From: Chitinophagales bacterium
GTDB taxonomy: Bacteria > Bacteroidota > Bacteroidia > Chitinophagales > Chitinophagaceae
Direction of reading: 5' to 3'
NCBI GenBank assembly: GCA_015655125.1
Contig: JAATFP010000079.1
Location: 62,001-126,000 of the forward strand
DNA: 64,000 nucleotides
In this document: positions 43,188-53,800 of the stretch, piece after piece
Position numbering within the stretch: position 1 is the stretch's first letter
Layout: each line of letters opens with the position of its first letter
Translations under genes and position numbers: made by a program
Notes under the pieces: model-generated
What the model saw: only the letters and a program-made list of their open reading frames with translations
What the model was told of the DNA's origin: nothing
Databases searched by the model: none

Positions 43188-44003
43188 ATGGCTTTTCAAA
43201 AGATCACCGAGGCTGATTCTCATTATCGTCATCTCGACAAAATGGATATCCGCGACCTGCTCATTAATATTAACAAAGAAGACAAAACGGTTCCCGATGT
43301 AATCGAAGCGGTGATCCCCCGGATCGAGGCGTTGGTGCATGCCATCGTGGACAAGATGCTGGCGGGTGGCCGGCTGTTTTACATCGGGGCAGGCACAAGC
43401 GGACGACTGGGAATCGTGGATGCAAGCGAGTGTCCGCCTACATTCGGCGTTCCGCCGGAACTGGTGGTTGGCATCATTGCAGGCGGAAAAAAAGCGATTT
43501 CCGAAGCCGTTGAAAATGCTGAAGACAACACAGACAACGGCTGGCGCGACCTGCAGGAGCACCATGTGAGCAGTGCCGATGTTGTGATCGGCATCGCCGC
43601 CAGCGGAACCACGCCGTACGTAATCAGCGCGCTTCAGAAATGCCACGAAAACAATATCATCACCGGAAGCATTTGCTGTAATCCTGGCGCTCCATTGAGT
43701 GAGGCCGCGGATTTTCCGGTAGAAGTGGTGGTGGGACCCGAATTTGTGACCGGCAGTACCCGCATGAAAAGCGGAACAGCGCAAAAACTTGTTCTTAACA
43801 TGATCTCAACTTCCGTTATGATCCAGCTTGGCCGTGTAGAAGATAACAAAATGGTGAACATGCAGTTGACCAATGATAAGATTATTGATCGCGGCGTGAA
43901 AATGCTGATGCAGAAGATTGGGTTGGATGATTATGAGGCGGCGAAAGTATTGCTGCTGAAACATGGTACTGTAAAAAAAGCGACGGAAGCGTATAAGATC
44001 TGA
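43188..44003 (+). CDS. murQ: N-acetylmuramic acid 6-phosphate etherase
   Basis: 271 residues, SIS-domain lyase that removes lactate from MurNAc-6-phosphate. Marks: FYIGAGTSGRLGIVDASECPPTFG (parts GAGTSGRLGIVDASE), VIGIAASGTTPYVISAL and NPGAPLSEAADFPVEVVVGPE, TGSTRMKSGTAQKLVLNMIS (GSTRMKSGTAQK). Starts 10 bp after the kinase. The set is a standard wall-recycling pair. Confidence 0.95.
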   Translation: MAFQKITEADSHYRHLDKMDIRDLLININKEDKTVPDVIEAVIPRIEALVHAIVDKMLAGGRLFYIGAGTSGRLGIVDASECPPTFGVPPELVVGIIAGGKKAISEAVENAEDNTDNGWRDLQEHHVSSADVVIGIAASGTTPYVISALQKCHENNIITGSICCNPGAPLSEAADFPVEVVVGPEFVTGSTRMKSGTAQKLVLNMISTSVMIQLGRVEDNKMVNMQLTNDKIIDRGVKMLMQKIGLDDYEAAKVLLLKHGTVKKATEAYKI

Positions 44004-44036
44004 CCACCGACGACCAGGAAGTAAAATTATTTGAAG

Positions 44037-44061
44037 AGCCTGTGTTATTGCGGGCTTTTTT
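44037..44061 (+). terminator. Terminator of the kinase-murQ operon
   Basis: Stem AGCCTG (44037-44042) with CGGGCT (44051-44056), one G-U pair, then TTTTTT. It lies 34 bp after the murQ stop. Confidence 0.75.
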
Positions 44062-44201
44062 GTGTGATAGCCAGAAAAAACAGAAAATTCCATCCTGAGG
44101 TCGCTTCGGTTGCCGGTCGTCTGCATCCCCGAAAAAATAATCTGTTGGTATTTAAAAAAATCCTAAATTAGAATCCTGATTAAATAACCAAAAAAGCACT
44201 T

Positions 44202-45452
44202 ATGAAATCTAAATTTTTACTCACTTCATTATTATTTACTGCAGTTGCCGCTCAGGCACAGCAAAACAATAAGGCATACGCCATTACGGGTGACGGCAAT
44301 AAAGATTTTGTATGGATGAATATCCGCCAGGTGAACCTTTCTACAGGTGCGGTGGAAAAGACCATCTTTCAACGAGGTAAAACGAATTTTACGTTGACAG
44401 ATGCCACGTCTAAAAAAGTAGTTGAACCATCTGCATTTGCAGATGGTAATGTATTTGCAGCTAAAGATTACCCAACCGGAACGTTCGTGGCAGGTGCCGC
44501 ATATGATCGCAGAGGAAACAAGTTATTCTTTGTGCCAATGCGTACCGGCGAACTTCGTTGGCTAGACCTTGACAGCAAAGGCGATGTACTGAGATTTAAT
44601 ACCATGAGTAGCCCGCTCCTGAAAGTTTCTGCAACGGCAACGGACGAGGCATATCATATCACTCGTATGGTAATTGGCGCCGATGGAAATGGCTATGCTA
44701 TTACCAACGACGGCAATAGTTTACTAAGGTTCACAACGGGAAAAAGACCGGTAATCACCGATCTTGGAAACCTGATCGATGATGAAAAGAATGGTGGTAT
44801 TTCTGTACACAATAAATGTTCGAGCTGGGGCGGAGATATGGTGGCCGATGCTTTTGGCAAACTATATATCATCTCTGCAAGTCACAGCGTGTTTGAGGTG
44901 GACATCAATAGCCGTATTGCAACTTACAAAGGTTCCATTACAGGTTTGCCTGGAAATTACACAACAAATGGTGCTGCCGTGGATGCCGATGGGAATATTA
45001 TCGTGAGTAGTGCGAATGTTTTTGAAGGTTATTTCAAAGTGAAACTTGATGACCTTACTGCTGTAAAAATGGAAGGCTCCGATGTAATATATAATGCGTC
45101 CGATCTGGCGAATGGAAACTTATTACGTCAGAAAGAAGCGGACGCTGCACAGAAATTCGTGGTAACGGAACTGCCGAAGATTGATTTGAATTCCGACAAC
45201 CATGTATTTCCAAACCCTGTAACCGGTTCATCCTTCAAAGTGTTGTTCGACGGAACGAAAAACGGTGTATACACATTGGTATTAACAGATATCACAGGTC
45301 GTCCCCTTCAATCTCAAAAAGTGAGTATTGTAAAAGGGCAGCAAACTGAAACGGTCAACCTTGTGGGCAAACCTGCAAAAGGCACCTACATGTTGAAAGC
45401 ATTGGATGCTCAGCAACAACTATTATTTACAGAAAAGATTATTATACAGTAA
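44202..45452 (+). CDS. Secreted protein with C-terminal T9SS (Por) sorting domain
   Basis: 416 residues. Signal peptide ends about AQAQ at 20. The body (about 25-330) has propeller-like repeats (YDRRGNKLFFVPM, GADGNGYAITNDG, DADGNIIVSSA). The last 80 residues are a type A type IX sorting domain: VFPNPVTGSSFKVLF, GVYTLVLTDITGRPLQSQK and a KGTYMLKAL end. This is exported through the outer membrane by the Por machinery. Its function is not evident; a beta-propeller fold is an inference from the repeats. Confidence 0.85.
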   Translation: MKSKFLLTSLLFTAVAAQAQQNNKAYAITGDGNKDFVWMNIRQVNLSTGAVEKTIFQRGKTNFTLTDATSKKVVEPSAFADGNVFAAKDYPTGTFVAGAAYDRRGNKLFFVPMRTGELRWLDLDSKGDVLRFNTMSSPLLKVSATATDEAYHITRMVIGADGNGYAITNDGNSLLRFTTGKRPVITDLGNLIDDEKNGGISVHNKCSSWGGDMVADAFGKLYIISASHSVFEVDINSRIATYKGSITGLPGNYTTNGAAVDADGNIIVSSANVFEGYFKVKLDDLTAVKMEGSDVIYNASDLANGNLLRQKEADAAQKFVVTELPKIDLNSDNHVFPNPVTGSSFKVLFDGTKNGVYTLVLTDITGRPLQSQKVSIVKGQQTETVNLVGKPAKGTYMLKALDAQQQLLFTEKIIIQ

Positions 45453-45476
45453 AGATTTTTTTGGGTTAATAAGTCA

Positions 45477-45500
45477 GAGGCTACCACATTGGTAGCCTTT
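45477..45500 (+). terminator. Terminator of the T9SS cargo gene
   Basis: Stem AGGCTACC (45477-45484) with GGTAGCCT (45490-45497), followed by TTATTG. Confidence 0.75.
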
Positions 45501-45503
45501 ATT

Positions 45504-45852
45504 GTTGAATGACAAAAGTGGGTTAAAATATTTCAGGAGAACGGAAAACACGTTTTGGAGGGGCATATTGAAGATTTAAAATGGCAAAAAAATTACGATG
45601 GCTTTATGATACGCCATAAAAATAGCAGTACTTTTGAAAACCATATATTATGTGTGTGAAAACAGAAGAAGAGCGTATTGATTCACTTTTTGAACGAGGC
45701 CCGGGAGATCTTATAATCGTTGAAAAGTTGCTTACTATCAGCAAAGATCCCGTTGCAATAGATAAACGGAATGAAAGATTTCAACTATTGAAAAAACAGG
45801 ACTTGTGCCTTGCGATGCCAAATAATTTTCACCGCATTCCATGCGGTTTTTT
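45504..45852 (+). pseudogene. Possible remnant reading frames ending at a strong terminator
   Basis: A frame without a start (about 45504-45655, 50 codons, with HIEDLKWQKNYDGFMI) and a second, from 45650 (MCVKTEEERIDSLFERGPGD), lie in a region between two real genes. A strong terminator at 45831-45852 cuts into the second frame. They may be remnants of a decayed gene or of a small one; neither could be matched to a family. Confidence 0.3.
45831..45852 (+). terminator. Terminator hairpin upstream of the 45934 gene
   Basis: Stem ACCGCAT (45831-45837) with ATGCGGT (45841-45847), then TTTTT. It ends a transcript upstream of the next gene. Confidence 0.8.
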
Positions 45853-45933
45853 AATGCCATTATGCATAAATAAATATGTTTTGACCGTCACATTTCTGCG
45901 CTTTTTCGCAGAAATTTGCACAAAGGATTTTGC

Positions 45934-46497
45934 ATGCAGGATATAGAACCATTTTACAACTGGCGTCATTTGTACGCCGCCGAGGAAGACCGGCTTTCTC
46001 CTTTTTTTGGCCGCAGCTACAGCGAATTTGAGTATTCCATGACGCTGTACAACTATTACATTCATCCGCAATGGGACGATTTCGGCTCGCGCACTTTATA
46101 TATGAAGATATTGTTTGTGGATTATGAACAACATTACGCCATCATTGAATTGCTGGGCGAGTGGAACGATGCCATTGAAAACGACATCATGACGCTACGC
46201 CGCGACGTGACCGATCAACTGTATGTGCGCGGTATTACGAAGTATATTATCATTGCTGAAAATGTACTCAACTTCCATAGCAGCGATGACAGCTATTATG
46301 AAGAATGGCGCGAACAATTGGAAGATGACCGCGGATGGGTAGTATTGATTGACTTTCCTGAACAAAGCAAACACGATTTCAAAAAAGCACGGCTTACAAA
46401 TTACATCGAGCTGATCGAACTTCCGCAATGGCGCACGCTGAAGCCGGAAATCATCTTCCAACTGATCGATCAGGAAATGTTGCGAAGACTTGCGTGA
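45934..46497 (+). CDS. Hypothetical protein conserved in appearance, upstream of the sdh operon
   Basis: 187 residues from ATG 45934 (MQDIEPFYNWRHLY); an in-frame start at 45916 adds six residues. Acidic, cytoplasmic, no signal or membrane segment; the composition (EDDRGWVVLIDFPEQSKHDF) is typical of a folded globular protein. No family recognised. It ends 121 bp before sdhC, and a -7 box for sdhC lies between, so the link with the sdh operon is only positional. Confidence 0.75.
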   Translation: MQDIEPFYNWRHLYAAEEDRLSPFFGRSYSEFEYSMTLYNYYIHPQWDDFGSRTLYMKILFVDYEQHYAIIELLGEWNDAIENDIMTLRRDVTDQLYVRGITKYIIIAENVLNFHSSDDSYYEEWREQLEDDRGWVVLIDFPEQSKHDFKKARLTNYIELIELPQWRTLKPEIIFQLIDQEMLRRLA

Positions 46498-46577
46498 ACT
46501 TTTTAATATTGAAACCTTTCAGATTTGATATGGCTAAATTTGTTAGGCAAAACCAATTTTTTTACAATATTGTGACG

Positions 46578-46585
46578 TACTTTTG
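46578..46585 (+). promoter_or_regulatory. -7 promoter box (TACTTTTG) of the sdh operon
   Basis: Exact TAnnTTTG, 33 bp before the sdhC ATG at 46619. Confidence 0.5.
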
Positions 46586-46618
46586 CAACACCAAATTACT
46601 CTTATCAATATTCTCTTT

Positions 46619-47290
46619 ATGACTTGGAAACATTTTTTCACTTCTTCTCTGGGCAAAAAATATGTAATGGCCTTCACCGGTTTTTTTCTTATAACTTTCT
46701 TAATCGTACACGCAGGGATCAATTCCTGCATTTTTTTAAATGATAACGGAGAAACATTCAATACCGTGGCTCATTTTATGAGTCATAACTGGATATTACG
46801 TTTTCTCGAAATAGGACTTTTTGTCGGCCTGATCCTTCATATTGTTCAGGGATTAATGCTATGGAGGCAAAATGCGGCGGCGAGGCCCGTAAAATATTAT
46901 AGCAATAAGCCCGAAAAAAACAGTAAGTGGTACAGCCGTTCCATGGGGCTTCTCGGAACATTATTGCTGATCTTTTTGGTGATTCACCTTTCTCATTTCT
47001 ACGTGGGAACTAAAATCGCGTTGTATGTACACAACGACGAGCCGCATAATTTATATGAAGAAATGCGCGAAGTGTTTCAGCAATGGTGGGTTGTGCTCAT
47101 CTATCTGGCTGGTATCGTAGCCTTGTTCTGGCACTTGATGCACGGTTTTCAAAGTGCATTTCAATCGCTTGGACTCAACAATAAAAAATTCGTTCCAATT
47201 ATCAAAGTTGCAGGCTTTGGCTACACCGTGATCATTTGCCTGGCATTTGCATTAATGCCAATCGCATTTCATTTTCATTGGATCAGCTAG
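46619..47290 (+). CDS. sdhC: Succinate dehydrogenase cytochrome b subunit
   Basis: 223 residues from ATG 46619 (MTWKHFFTSSLGKKYVMA); the in-frame start at 46583 overlaps the promoter. Five membrane helices of the Bacteroidota/B. subtilis type B (single-subunit) anchor are predicted. Haem-ligating histidines fall in ITFLIVHAGIN, LFVGLILHIVQGL, IHLSHFY and LFWHLMHGFQSAFQSLGL. It anchors SdhA and SdhB and passes electrons to or from menaquinone. Confidence 0.94.
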   Translation: MTWKHFFTSSLGKKYVMAFTGFFLITFLIVHAGINSCIFLNDNGETFNTVAHFMSHNWILRFLEIGLFVGLILHIVQGLMLWRQNAAARPVKYYSNKPEKNSKWYSRSMGLLGTLLLIFLVIHLSHFYVGTKIALYVHNDEPHNLYEEMREVFQQWWVVLIYLAGIVALFWHLMHGFQSAFQSLGLNNKKFVPIIKVAGFGYTVIICLAFALMPIAFHFHWIS

Positions 47291-47326
47291 TAGGGTATCG
47301 ATTGAGAACAGAAATTTGAATTTTAA

Positions 47327-47692
47327 ATGATAAGGACAAATCTTTTTTTTGCAGCCGGTCTTTTCCTTTCTTTAGGATCACTGTCTTGCTCAAAAAAACA
47401 CCCATATCTCAAAGTTAATGCACCTTTAAACGGCCAGGTATTTACCGCGCCGGAAGTGATAACGATAGATGCAAAAATGTCCGATCCGGATATTTTATTG
47501 GGAAAAGATTTACTGGTAATTAAAGATCACGGTTCGTTTGATACCGTAATAAATATTAAAGAACCGAATATCCCGGAAGAGCATTTTGTAAGAAGTTTTG
47601 TAAGCGAACACAATACAACATATACAATTATTGTGACGGTACATGGGGGATATGGGTGGAAGAGTGATACACTCGTTGTCCGGGCAAATTAA
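47327..47692 (+). CDS. Small lipoprotein inserted in the sdh operon
   Basis: 121 residues. Lipoprotein signal with lipobox LGSLSC (Cys21) followed by SKKHPYLKVNAPLNGQVF. The mature part of about 100 residues looks like an Ig-like or cadherin-type beta domain (APEVITIDAKMSDPDIL, TYTIIVTVHGGYGW). It lies 36 bp after sdhC and 27 bp before sdhA, so it is part of the transcript. Succinate dehydrogenases normally have no such subunit; a chance insertion or a true accessory protein are both possible. Confidence 0.8.
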   Translation: MIRTNLFFAAGLFLSLGSLSCSKKHPYLKVNAPLNGQVFTAPEVITIDAKMSDPDILLGKDLLVIKDHGSFDTVINIKEPNIPEEHFVRSFVSEHNTTYTIIVTVHGGYGWKSDTLVVRAN

Positions 47693-47719
47693 AATTGAAT
47701 AATTACTAATCAGGATAAT

Positions 47720-49690
47720 ATGGATTCGAAAATTCCGCATGGCGAAATGGATAAAAAGTGGGACGATTACAAGGGCCACGTAAAACTTGTAAATCCCGCC
47801 AATAAACGTAAACTCGAAGTGATCGTAGTCGGTACCGGTCTTGCCGGTGCATCAGCCGCCGCTTCACTCGGAGAAATGGGCTACAAGGTTAAAACCTTTT
47901 GTTTCCAGGACAGTCCGCGCCGCGCTCATAGTATTGCCGCACAAGGCGGTATCAATGCTGCAAAAAATTATCAAAATGATGGGGACAGCATCTTCCGTCT
48001 TTTTTACGACACCGTAAAAGGTGGCGATTACCGCGCCCGCGAAGCCAATGTGCATCGCCTCGCAGAAGTGAGTGCAGCTATCATCGACCAGTGCGTGGCA
48101 CAAGGTGTACCATTCGCCCGCGAATACGGTGGTTTGTTAAGCAACAGAAGTTTTGGCGGAACGCAGGTGCAACGTACCTTCTACGCTGCCGGCCAAACGG
48201 GGCAGCAATTGTTACTCGGTGCTTACAGCGCGCTCGAAAGACAAGTGGCCCTTGGCAACGTTACTCAATACAGTCGCCATGAAATGCTTGATGTAGTAAC
48301 CATTGATGGAAAGGCAAGAGGTATTATCGCCCGCGACATGGTGACCGGGGAACTGGAACGTCACTTCGGTCATGCCGTGCTGCTTTGCACCGGTGGTTAT
48401 GGAAACGTTTTCTATTTAAGTACAAACGCCATGGGCAGTAATGTAACGGCCGCCTGGAAGGCACATAAAAAAGGTGCTTATTTTGGCAATCCGTGTTTTA
48501 CACAAATACATCCAACCTGTATTCCGGTTACCGGCGATCATCAAAGCAAACTGACACTAATGAGTGAAAGTTTGCGCAATGACGGCCGTATCTGGGTTCC
48601 GAAAGCAAAAGACGATAAGCGGAAAGCAATTGATATTCCGGAAGAAGAACGCGATTACTATCTCGAAAGAAGGTACCCGGCTTTTGGTAACCTGGTTCCA
48701 AGGGACGTGGCCAGCCGCGCAGCAAAAGAACGTTGTGACGCAGGCTATGGCGTAGGAACGACAAAACTTGCGGTATACCTCGATTTTGCGGATGCGATCA
48801 AACGTTACGGAAAGATTGAAGCAGGCAAGACCGGCAATCATCATCCGTCCGACGAAGAAGCGATCGGGCTCGGTAAAGCTGTGGTGAAGGAAAAATACGG
48901 CAACCTGTTTGAAATGTATGACAAGATCACCGGCGAAAATCCTTACGAAATGCCGATGAGAATATATCCTGCCGTGCATTACACGATGGGTGGACTTTGG
49001 GTGGATTATGAATTGCAAACAACCGTTCCGGGTTTGTATGCTTTGGGTGAAGCCAACTTCAGTGATCACGGTGCCAACAGGCTCGGGGCTTCGGCGCTGA
49101 TGCAGGGATTGGCCGATGGTTACTTTGTAATTCCATACACGTTGGGCAATTACCTGGCAGATGAAATTCGCGTAAACGCAATTCCAACCGATCATCCGGC
49201 ATTTGTTGAAACAGAAAAAGCGGTGGCTGATCGTTTGAATGCTTTGATGAACATTAAAGGAACAGAATCTGTTGAAAGTTTCCACAAACGCCTTGGTAAG
49301 ATCATGTGGGACAAATGCGGGATGGCGCGCAACGAGCAGGGTTTGAAAGAAGCCATCGTTGAAATCCAGCAACTCAGGAAGGAGTTCTGGAGCAATGTAA
49401 AAATTCCTGGCGAAGTAAATGAATTTAATACAGAACTCGACAAAGCCGGAAGGGTGGCTGATTTCATCGAACTGGGCGAGCTGATGTGCATAGATGCGCT
49501 TAACCGGAACGAAAGCTGTGGCGGCCATTTTCGTGAAGAAAGCCAAACTGAAGACGGCGAAGCAAAACGTGACGATGAAAACTTCAGTTACGTTGCCGCA
49601 TGGGAGTACAAAAACGATAGTAATTGGGAACTAAACAAGGAAGAGCTTAATTTTGAGATCGTTAAGCCGACTCAACGTAGTTATAAATAA
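47720..49690 (+). CDS. sdhA: Succinate dehydrogenase / fumarate reductase flavoprotein subunit
   Basis: 656 residues. FAD-binding [18 protein letters not shown] near the N-terminus, the FAD-histidine region [11 protein letters not shown], the catalytic Arg/His region with [13 protein letters not shown] and [20 protein letters not shown] (shown in 20), and a C-terminal domain about 550-656. It oxidises succinate in the citric acid cycle. Cotranscribed with sdhC and the lipoprotein upstream and with sdhB downstream; a 49-bp inverted repeat lies between sdhA and sdhB. Confidence 0.96.
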   Translation: MDSKIPHGEMDKKWDDYKGHVKLVNPANKRKLEVIVVGTGLAGASAAASLGEMGYKVKTFCFQDSPRRAHSIAAQGGINAAKNYQNDGDSIFRLFYDTVKGGDYRAREANVHRLAEVSAAIIDQCVAQGVPFAREYGGLLSNRSFGGTQVQRTFYAAGQTGQQLLLGAYSALERQVALGNVTQYSRHEMLDVVTIDGKARGIIARDMVTGELERHFGHAVLLCTGGYGNVFYLSTNAMGSNVTAAWKAHKKGAYFGNPCFTQIHPTCIPVTGDHQSKLTLMSESLRNDGRIWVPKAKDDKRKAIDIPEEERDYYLERRYPAFGNLVPRDVASRAAKERCDAGYGVGTTKLAVYLDFADAIKRYGKIEAGKTGNHHPSDEEAIGLGKAVVKEKYGNLFEMYDKITGENPYEMPMRIYPAVHYTMGGLWVDYELQTTVPGLYALGEANFSDHGANRLGASALMQGLADGYFVIPYTLGNYLADEIRVNAIPTDHPAFVETEKAVADRLNALMNIKGTESVESFHKRLGKIMWDKCGMARNEQGLKEAIVEIQQLRKEFWSNVKIPGEVNEFNTELDKAGRVADFIELGELMCIDALNRNESCGGHFREESQTEDGEAKRDDENFSYVAAWEYKNDSNWELNKEELNFEIVKPTQRSYK

Positions 49691-49701
49691 TCACGGACAT
49701 C

Positions 49702-49750
49702 TGTCAGCCTGAGCTTGTCGAAGGCTGCCTTCGACAAGCTCAGGCTGACA
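49702..49750. repeat. Inverted repeat TGAGCTTGTCGAAGG, copy 1
   Basis: Perfect 23-bp arms (49702-49724 with 49728-49750) around a 3-nt loop; core TGAGCTTGTCGAAGG with CCTTCGACAAGCTCA. This palindrome is found widely in bacterial genomes. Here it sits between sdhA and sdhB, inside the operon. Confidence 0.9.
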
Positions 49751-49785
49751 AGGATTTTGACAGATCAACCATATAATAAATAATT

Positions 49786-50550
49786 ATGGAGCATTACAAT
49801 ATGAACCTCACACTTAAAGTGTGGAAACAAAAGAACAGCAAAGCAAAAGGTAGTTTTGAAACTTACCAGGTAAAAAATATTTCTTCGGAAATGTCTTTTC
49901 TTGAAATGTTCGACGTGTTGAACGAGCAACTGATCGAAGAAAATAAAGAGCCGATCGCATTTGACCACGATTGCCGCGAAGGTATTTGTGGAATGTGCAG
50001 TATGTATATCAATGGCCAGGCGCATGGTCCATGGCAGCAAAACACTACCTGCCAGCTGCACATGCGTGCTTTTAAAGACGGCGACACCATTGTGGTAGAG
50101 CCATGGCGCAGCCGCGCTTTCCCCGTGATAAGAGATCTGGTGGTAGATCGCACTTCGTTCGATCGTATCATCCAGGCGGGTGGCTATATCAGTGTAAATA
50201 CCGGTAATGCAGTAGATGCAAATGCTTTGCCGATCGATAAAAAAGATGCAGATGCAGCCTTTATGGCTGCGGCATGTATCGGTTGCGGCGCATGCGTGGC
50301 CACCTGTAAAAATGGTAGCGCGATGTTGTTTACCAGCGCCAAAGTGAGCCAACTGGCATTGCTGCCACAAGGTGCACCGGAACGTGAATCCCGCGTGTTG
50401 AACATGGTGGCGCAAATGGACAAGGAAGGGTTTGGTAATTGTACCAATACTTACGCCTGCGAAGCGGAGTGTCCTAAAGGAATTTCCGTGAGCAATATCG
50501 CCCGCATGAACCGCGAGTTCCTGAGCGCTGAATTGAATTCCGAAGATTAA
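49786..50550 (+). CDS. sdhB: Succinate dehydrogenase / fumarate reductase iron-sulfur subunit
   Basis: 254 residues. [2Fe-2S] ligands are in [15 protein letters not shown] and TTCQLHM; the C-terminal half holds [15 protein letters not shown], then [16 protein letters not shown] for the [4Fe-4S] and [3Fe-4S] clusters. Moves electrons from SdhA to the quinone site. The start at 49786 ([10 protein letters not shown]) is used; 49801 (MNLTLKV) is a plausible alternative. It is followed by a terminator. Confidence 0.96.
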   Translation: MEHYNMNLTLKVWKQKNSKAKGSFETYQVKNISSEMSFLEMFDVLNEQLIEENKEPIAFDHDCREGICGMCSMYINGQAHGPWQQNTTCQLHMRAFKDGDTIVVEPWRSRAFPVIRDLVVDRTSFDRIIQAGGYISVNTGNAVDANALPIDKKDADAAFMAAACIGCGACVATCKNGSAMLFTSAKVSQLALLPQGAPERESRVLNMVAQMDKEGFGNCTNTYACEAECPKGISVSNIARMNREFLSAELNSED

Positions 50551-50573
50551 AAGAAACCTTTATAAATTTCTGG

Positions 50574-50605
50574 AATGCCTTCTTTAACGGAAGGCATTTT
50601 TCTTT
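50574..50605 (+). terminator. Terminator of the sdh operon
   Basis: Stem AATGCCTTC (50574-50582) with GAAGGCATT (50590-50598), followed by TTTTCTTTT. Confidence 0.85.
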
Positions 50606-50697
50606 TAGTCGTGTCAATAATAGCCGTTTACAAACGTTTACAAACAGATAATATGCGGGTGTAAGCAGCAAATGATGTTTTTGTAGTATCCATATTG

Positions 50698-50752
50698 CTG
50701 TCAGCCTGAGCTTGTCGAAGGATAAGCGCCTTCGACAAGCTCAGGCTGACAG
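50698..50752. repeat. Inverted repeat TGAGCTTGTCGAAGG, copy 2
   Basis: Perfect 24-bp arms (50698-50721 with 50729-50752), loop of 7. Same core as copy 1 at 49702, so the pair brackets sdhB. Confidence 0.9.
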
Positions 50753-50856
50753 TGTTTTATATTGATGGTGTCCAAACAAGAAAGATTACCAAACTCCTAT
50801 GGACCGTTCTTTGTCGTTAAATATTGTTATTTTTAAAAACAGAACTAATTACGCGA

Positions 50857-53800
50857 TTGAAACTTAAACGGATATACCTCTTTTTTGCCGCAATCATGCT
50901 TGTTCAGGCATTGTCGGCACAGGTCAATCCATTGTCCAATCTTCGAAAAAAGAAGTTCGTGGTGAGGATGCCTTCGCAAAAGCTCGACAGTATGAGTATC
51001 GCGCCAGGTACTTTATCGATCGAAAATATTCCCGCAGCAACCTACAGGCTGGATGAGTTGAATTCCACCATCTACTGGATCACAAAACCGCCATTTGACA
51101 GCATCCATGTTACGTATCGCGTATTCCCCTATAAGCTTAACTCCGTTTCAAGACGCTATAATTATGACAGCATCCGGCTGAATTTCCTTGCGGAAAAACC
51201 TTTTACCGTTCGCACGGCGAGTAAGCAAACCAATCCATTTCTCGATTTCGGAACGATACACACCGAAGGTAGTTTTGGCCGTGCCATTTCATTTGGTAAC
51301 AGTCAGGATGCGGTGGTGAACAGCACGATGAACCTGCAACTGAACGGATTCATCGGCGATAGCCTGGAACTGACTGCAGCGGTAACGGACAATAACATTC
51401 CTATTCAACCGGATGGCAACACGCAGGATCTGCGAGACTTTGACCGTATTTTTTTACAGGTAAAAAAGCGCAACTGGCAGGTAAACTTTGGTGATATCGA
51501 CATCAGGCAAAGCAAAAACTATTTTCTCAATTTTTATAAAAGACTTCAAGGTGTGTCTTTAATCACCGACAACAAGATCGGGAAGAATGTTTCCAACTCC
51601 CTGTTGTTAAGTGGCGCCATTGCAAAAGGAAAATTTACCCGGAACGTACTTACCACACTTGAAGGAAACCAAGGTCCGTACAGGCTTTCCGGGGCAAATA
51701 ATGAGTTCTATTTTGTAATACTTGCCGGCACGGAAAGAGTATTCCTGGATGGAGAGTTATTGCAACGCGGCGAGGACCAGGATTACGTGATCAATTACAA
51801 CACGGCCGAACTTACGTTTACACCAAAACGCATGATCACGAAAGACAGTCGCGTGCAGGTGGAATTTGAATATGCCGACAGGAACTATCTGAACTCACAG
51901 ATCTATGTAAGCGACGAAGTGAGCGTGGGTAAAAAACTGCAGGTTTATCTTGGTGCCTACTCCAATACGGATGCGAAAAATTCTGCGATTGACCAGACGC
52001 TGGACGTAAAGCAAAAGCAATTTCTTGCGAGCATAGGCGACAGCCTGAACCAGGCTTTTTATCAAAATGCCGTGCAGGATACTTTCGCATTAGGAAAGAT
52101 CCTGTATAAAAAAATTGATACACTTTACAACGTGACGCAACACGATTCCATTTTTGTGCAATCATCGGATCCGTCGCTGACCCTGTACAGCCTTGGGTTT
52201 ACATACGTTGGTGTGGGTAAAGGAAATTATACGCAGGTACTTAATGCCACAAATGGAAAACTTTTCAGCTGGGTGCAGCCCAATACTGCCGGTCAGCCGC
52301 AGGGCGATTGGGAACCGGTGACGTTACTGGTCACCCCGAAACAATTACAGGTATTTACTGTTGGAACGCAATACCTGTTTACGCCGCATACGATCTTCAG
52401 GGGCGAACTGGCAATGAGCAATTACGATGTGAATCTTTTTTCTTCAAAAGACAAGGGCAACGATCACGGCCTTGCAGGAAAATTTTCTATTCAGAACGAT
52501 TCCACAAAAATAAACCTTCTAAAAAAACCGCTATACCTGCAAACAACTGCTGGATACGAATATGTAGAAAGAAAGTTCAAACCGCTGGAACGTCTTCGCA
52601 ATGTGGAGTTTTACCGCGATTGGAGCTTGCCCTATGATGTGGCACTGGCCGATGAACAACTCGTGAGTGCATCTGCAAGATTGAACGACAAAAAAGGAAA
52701 TTATCTGCGTTACGAAGCTGTCGATTACAAGCGCAGCGATCGTTACGACGGGTTGCGCCAGGCCATCAGCCATTACAGCGATATTGAAGGTTGGCGATTG
52801 ACGGACAACATTAGTTACATGAATTTTGACAGCCGTTTTACAAAAGGCAATTTTTTTCGCCCATCGGTTGACATTAAAAAAACAATTACTTCCTTAAAAA
52901 AAATTGAAACGGGCGTTAGTTATTCCGGGGAGTTTAACAAGATATCGGATAAGTTCGCAGATACGCTTAACTACGCAAGTTTTGGATTTAATATTTATGA
53001 GCTGTTCCTACGCTCTGATCAATCTAAATTAAATAAATGGGGTATTTCCTTTTTCAGAAGAAATGATCTCCTCCCGTTTAAAACTGCTTTGCAACAGGCA
53101 GACAGGAGCAATAACCTTACTTTCAATGCAGAAGTATTAAGCAATGAAAAACACCAGGTTCGTTTCAATTTTACCTACAGGAGCCTTCATATCATTGATC
53201 CGGCGCTGAGCAAACAACAGGAAGATAACAGCATTCTCGGAAGGGCAGAATATATGATTAATGAATTCAAGGGATTTTTAAATGGAAATGTATTGTATGA
53301 AATTGGCAGCGGCCAGGAGCAAAAACGCGAATATAGCTACGTAGAAGTTCCGGCAGGGCAGGGGCAATACACCTGGATCGATTATAATAATAACGGGATA
53401 CCCGAATTAAATGAATTTGAAGAGGCCATTTACCAGGATCAGAAGAAGTACATCCGCGTGTTTACGCCGGGCAATACATATGTGAAAGCCAACTACCTGC
53501 AGTTCAACTATGCGTTCAACCTCGATCCTAAGGCAATTCTTAATCCGGCACAAAGTGTACACGGATTTAAAAAGCTATTGTTGCGAAGCAATACAAGTTC
53601 CGCGTTGCAGATAAGTAAGAAGAACCTTGCAGATGGAAATTTCCTGTTCAATCCTTTCAGTCAAAAATTAGTAGATACAACTTTGATCACGCTGAGCTCT
53701 TATTTTTCCAATACCTATTTTTATAACCGCACAAGTTCCAAATGGGGGCTTGAGTTCACACATAGCAAATCATCTTCAAAAGCGATATTGTCTTATGGTT

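Noticed and set aside
48557-49546. 329-codon minus-strand open frame opposite sdhA
   Set aside because: Complementary to a clear, strongly coding gene; its translation has no family resemblance and it has no start signal of its own.
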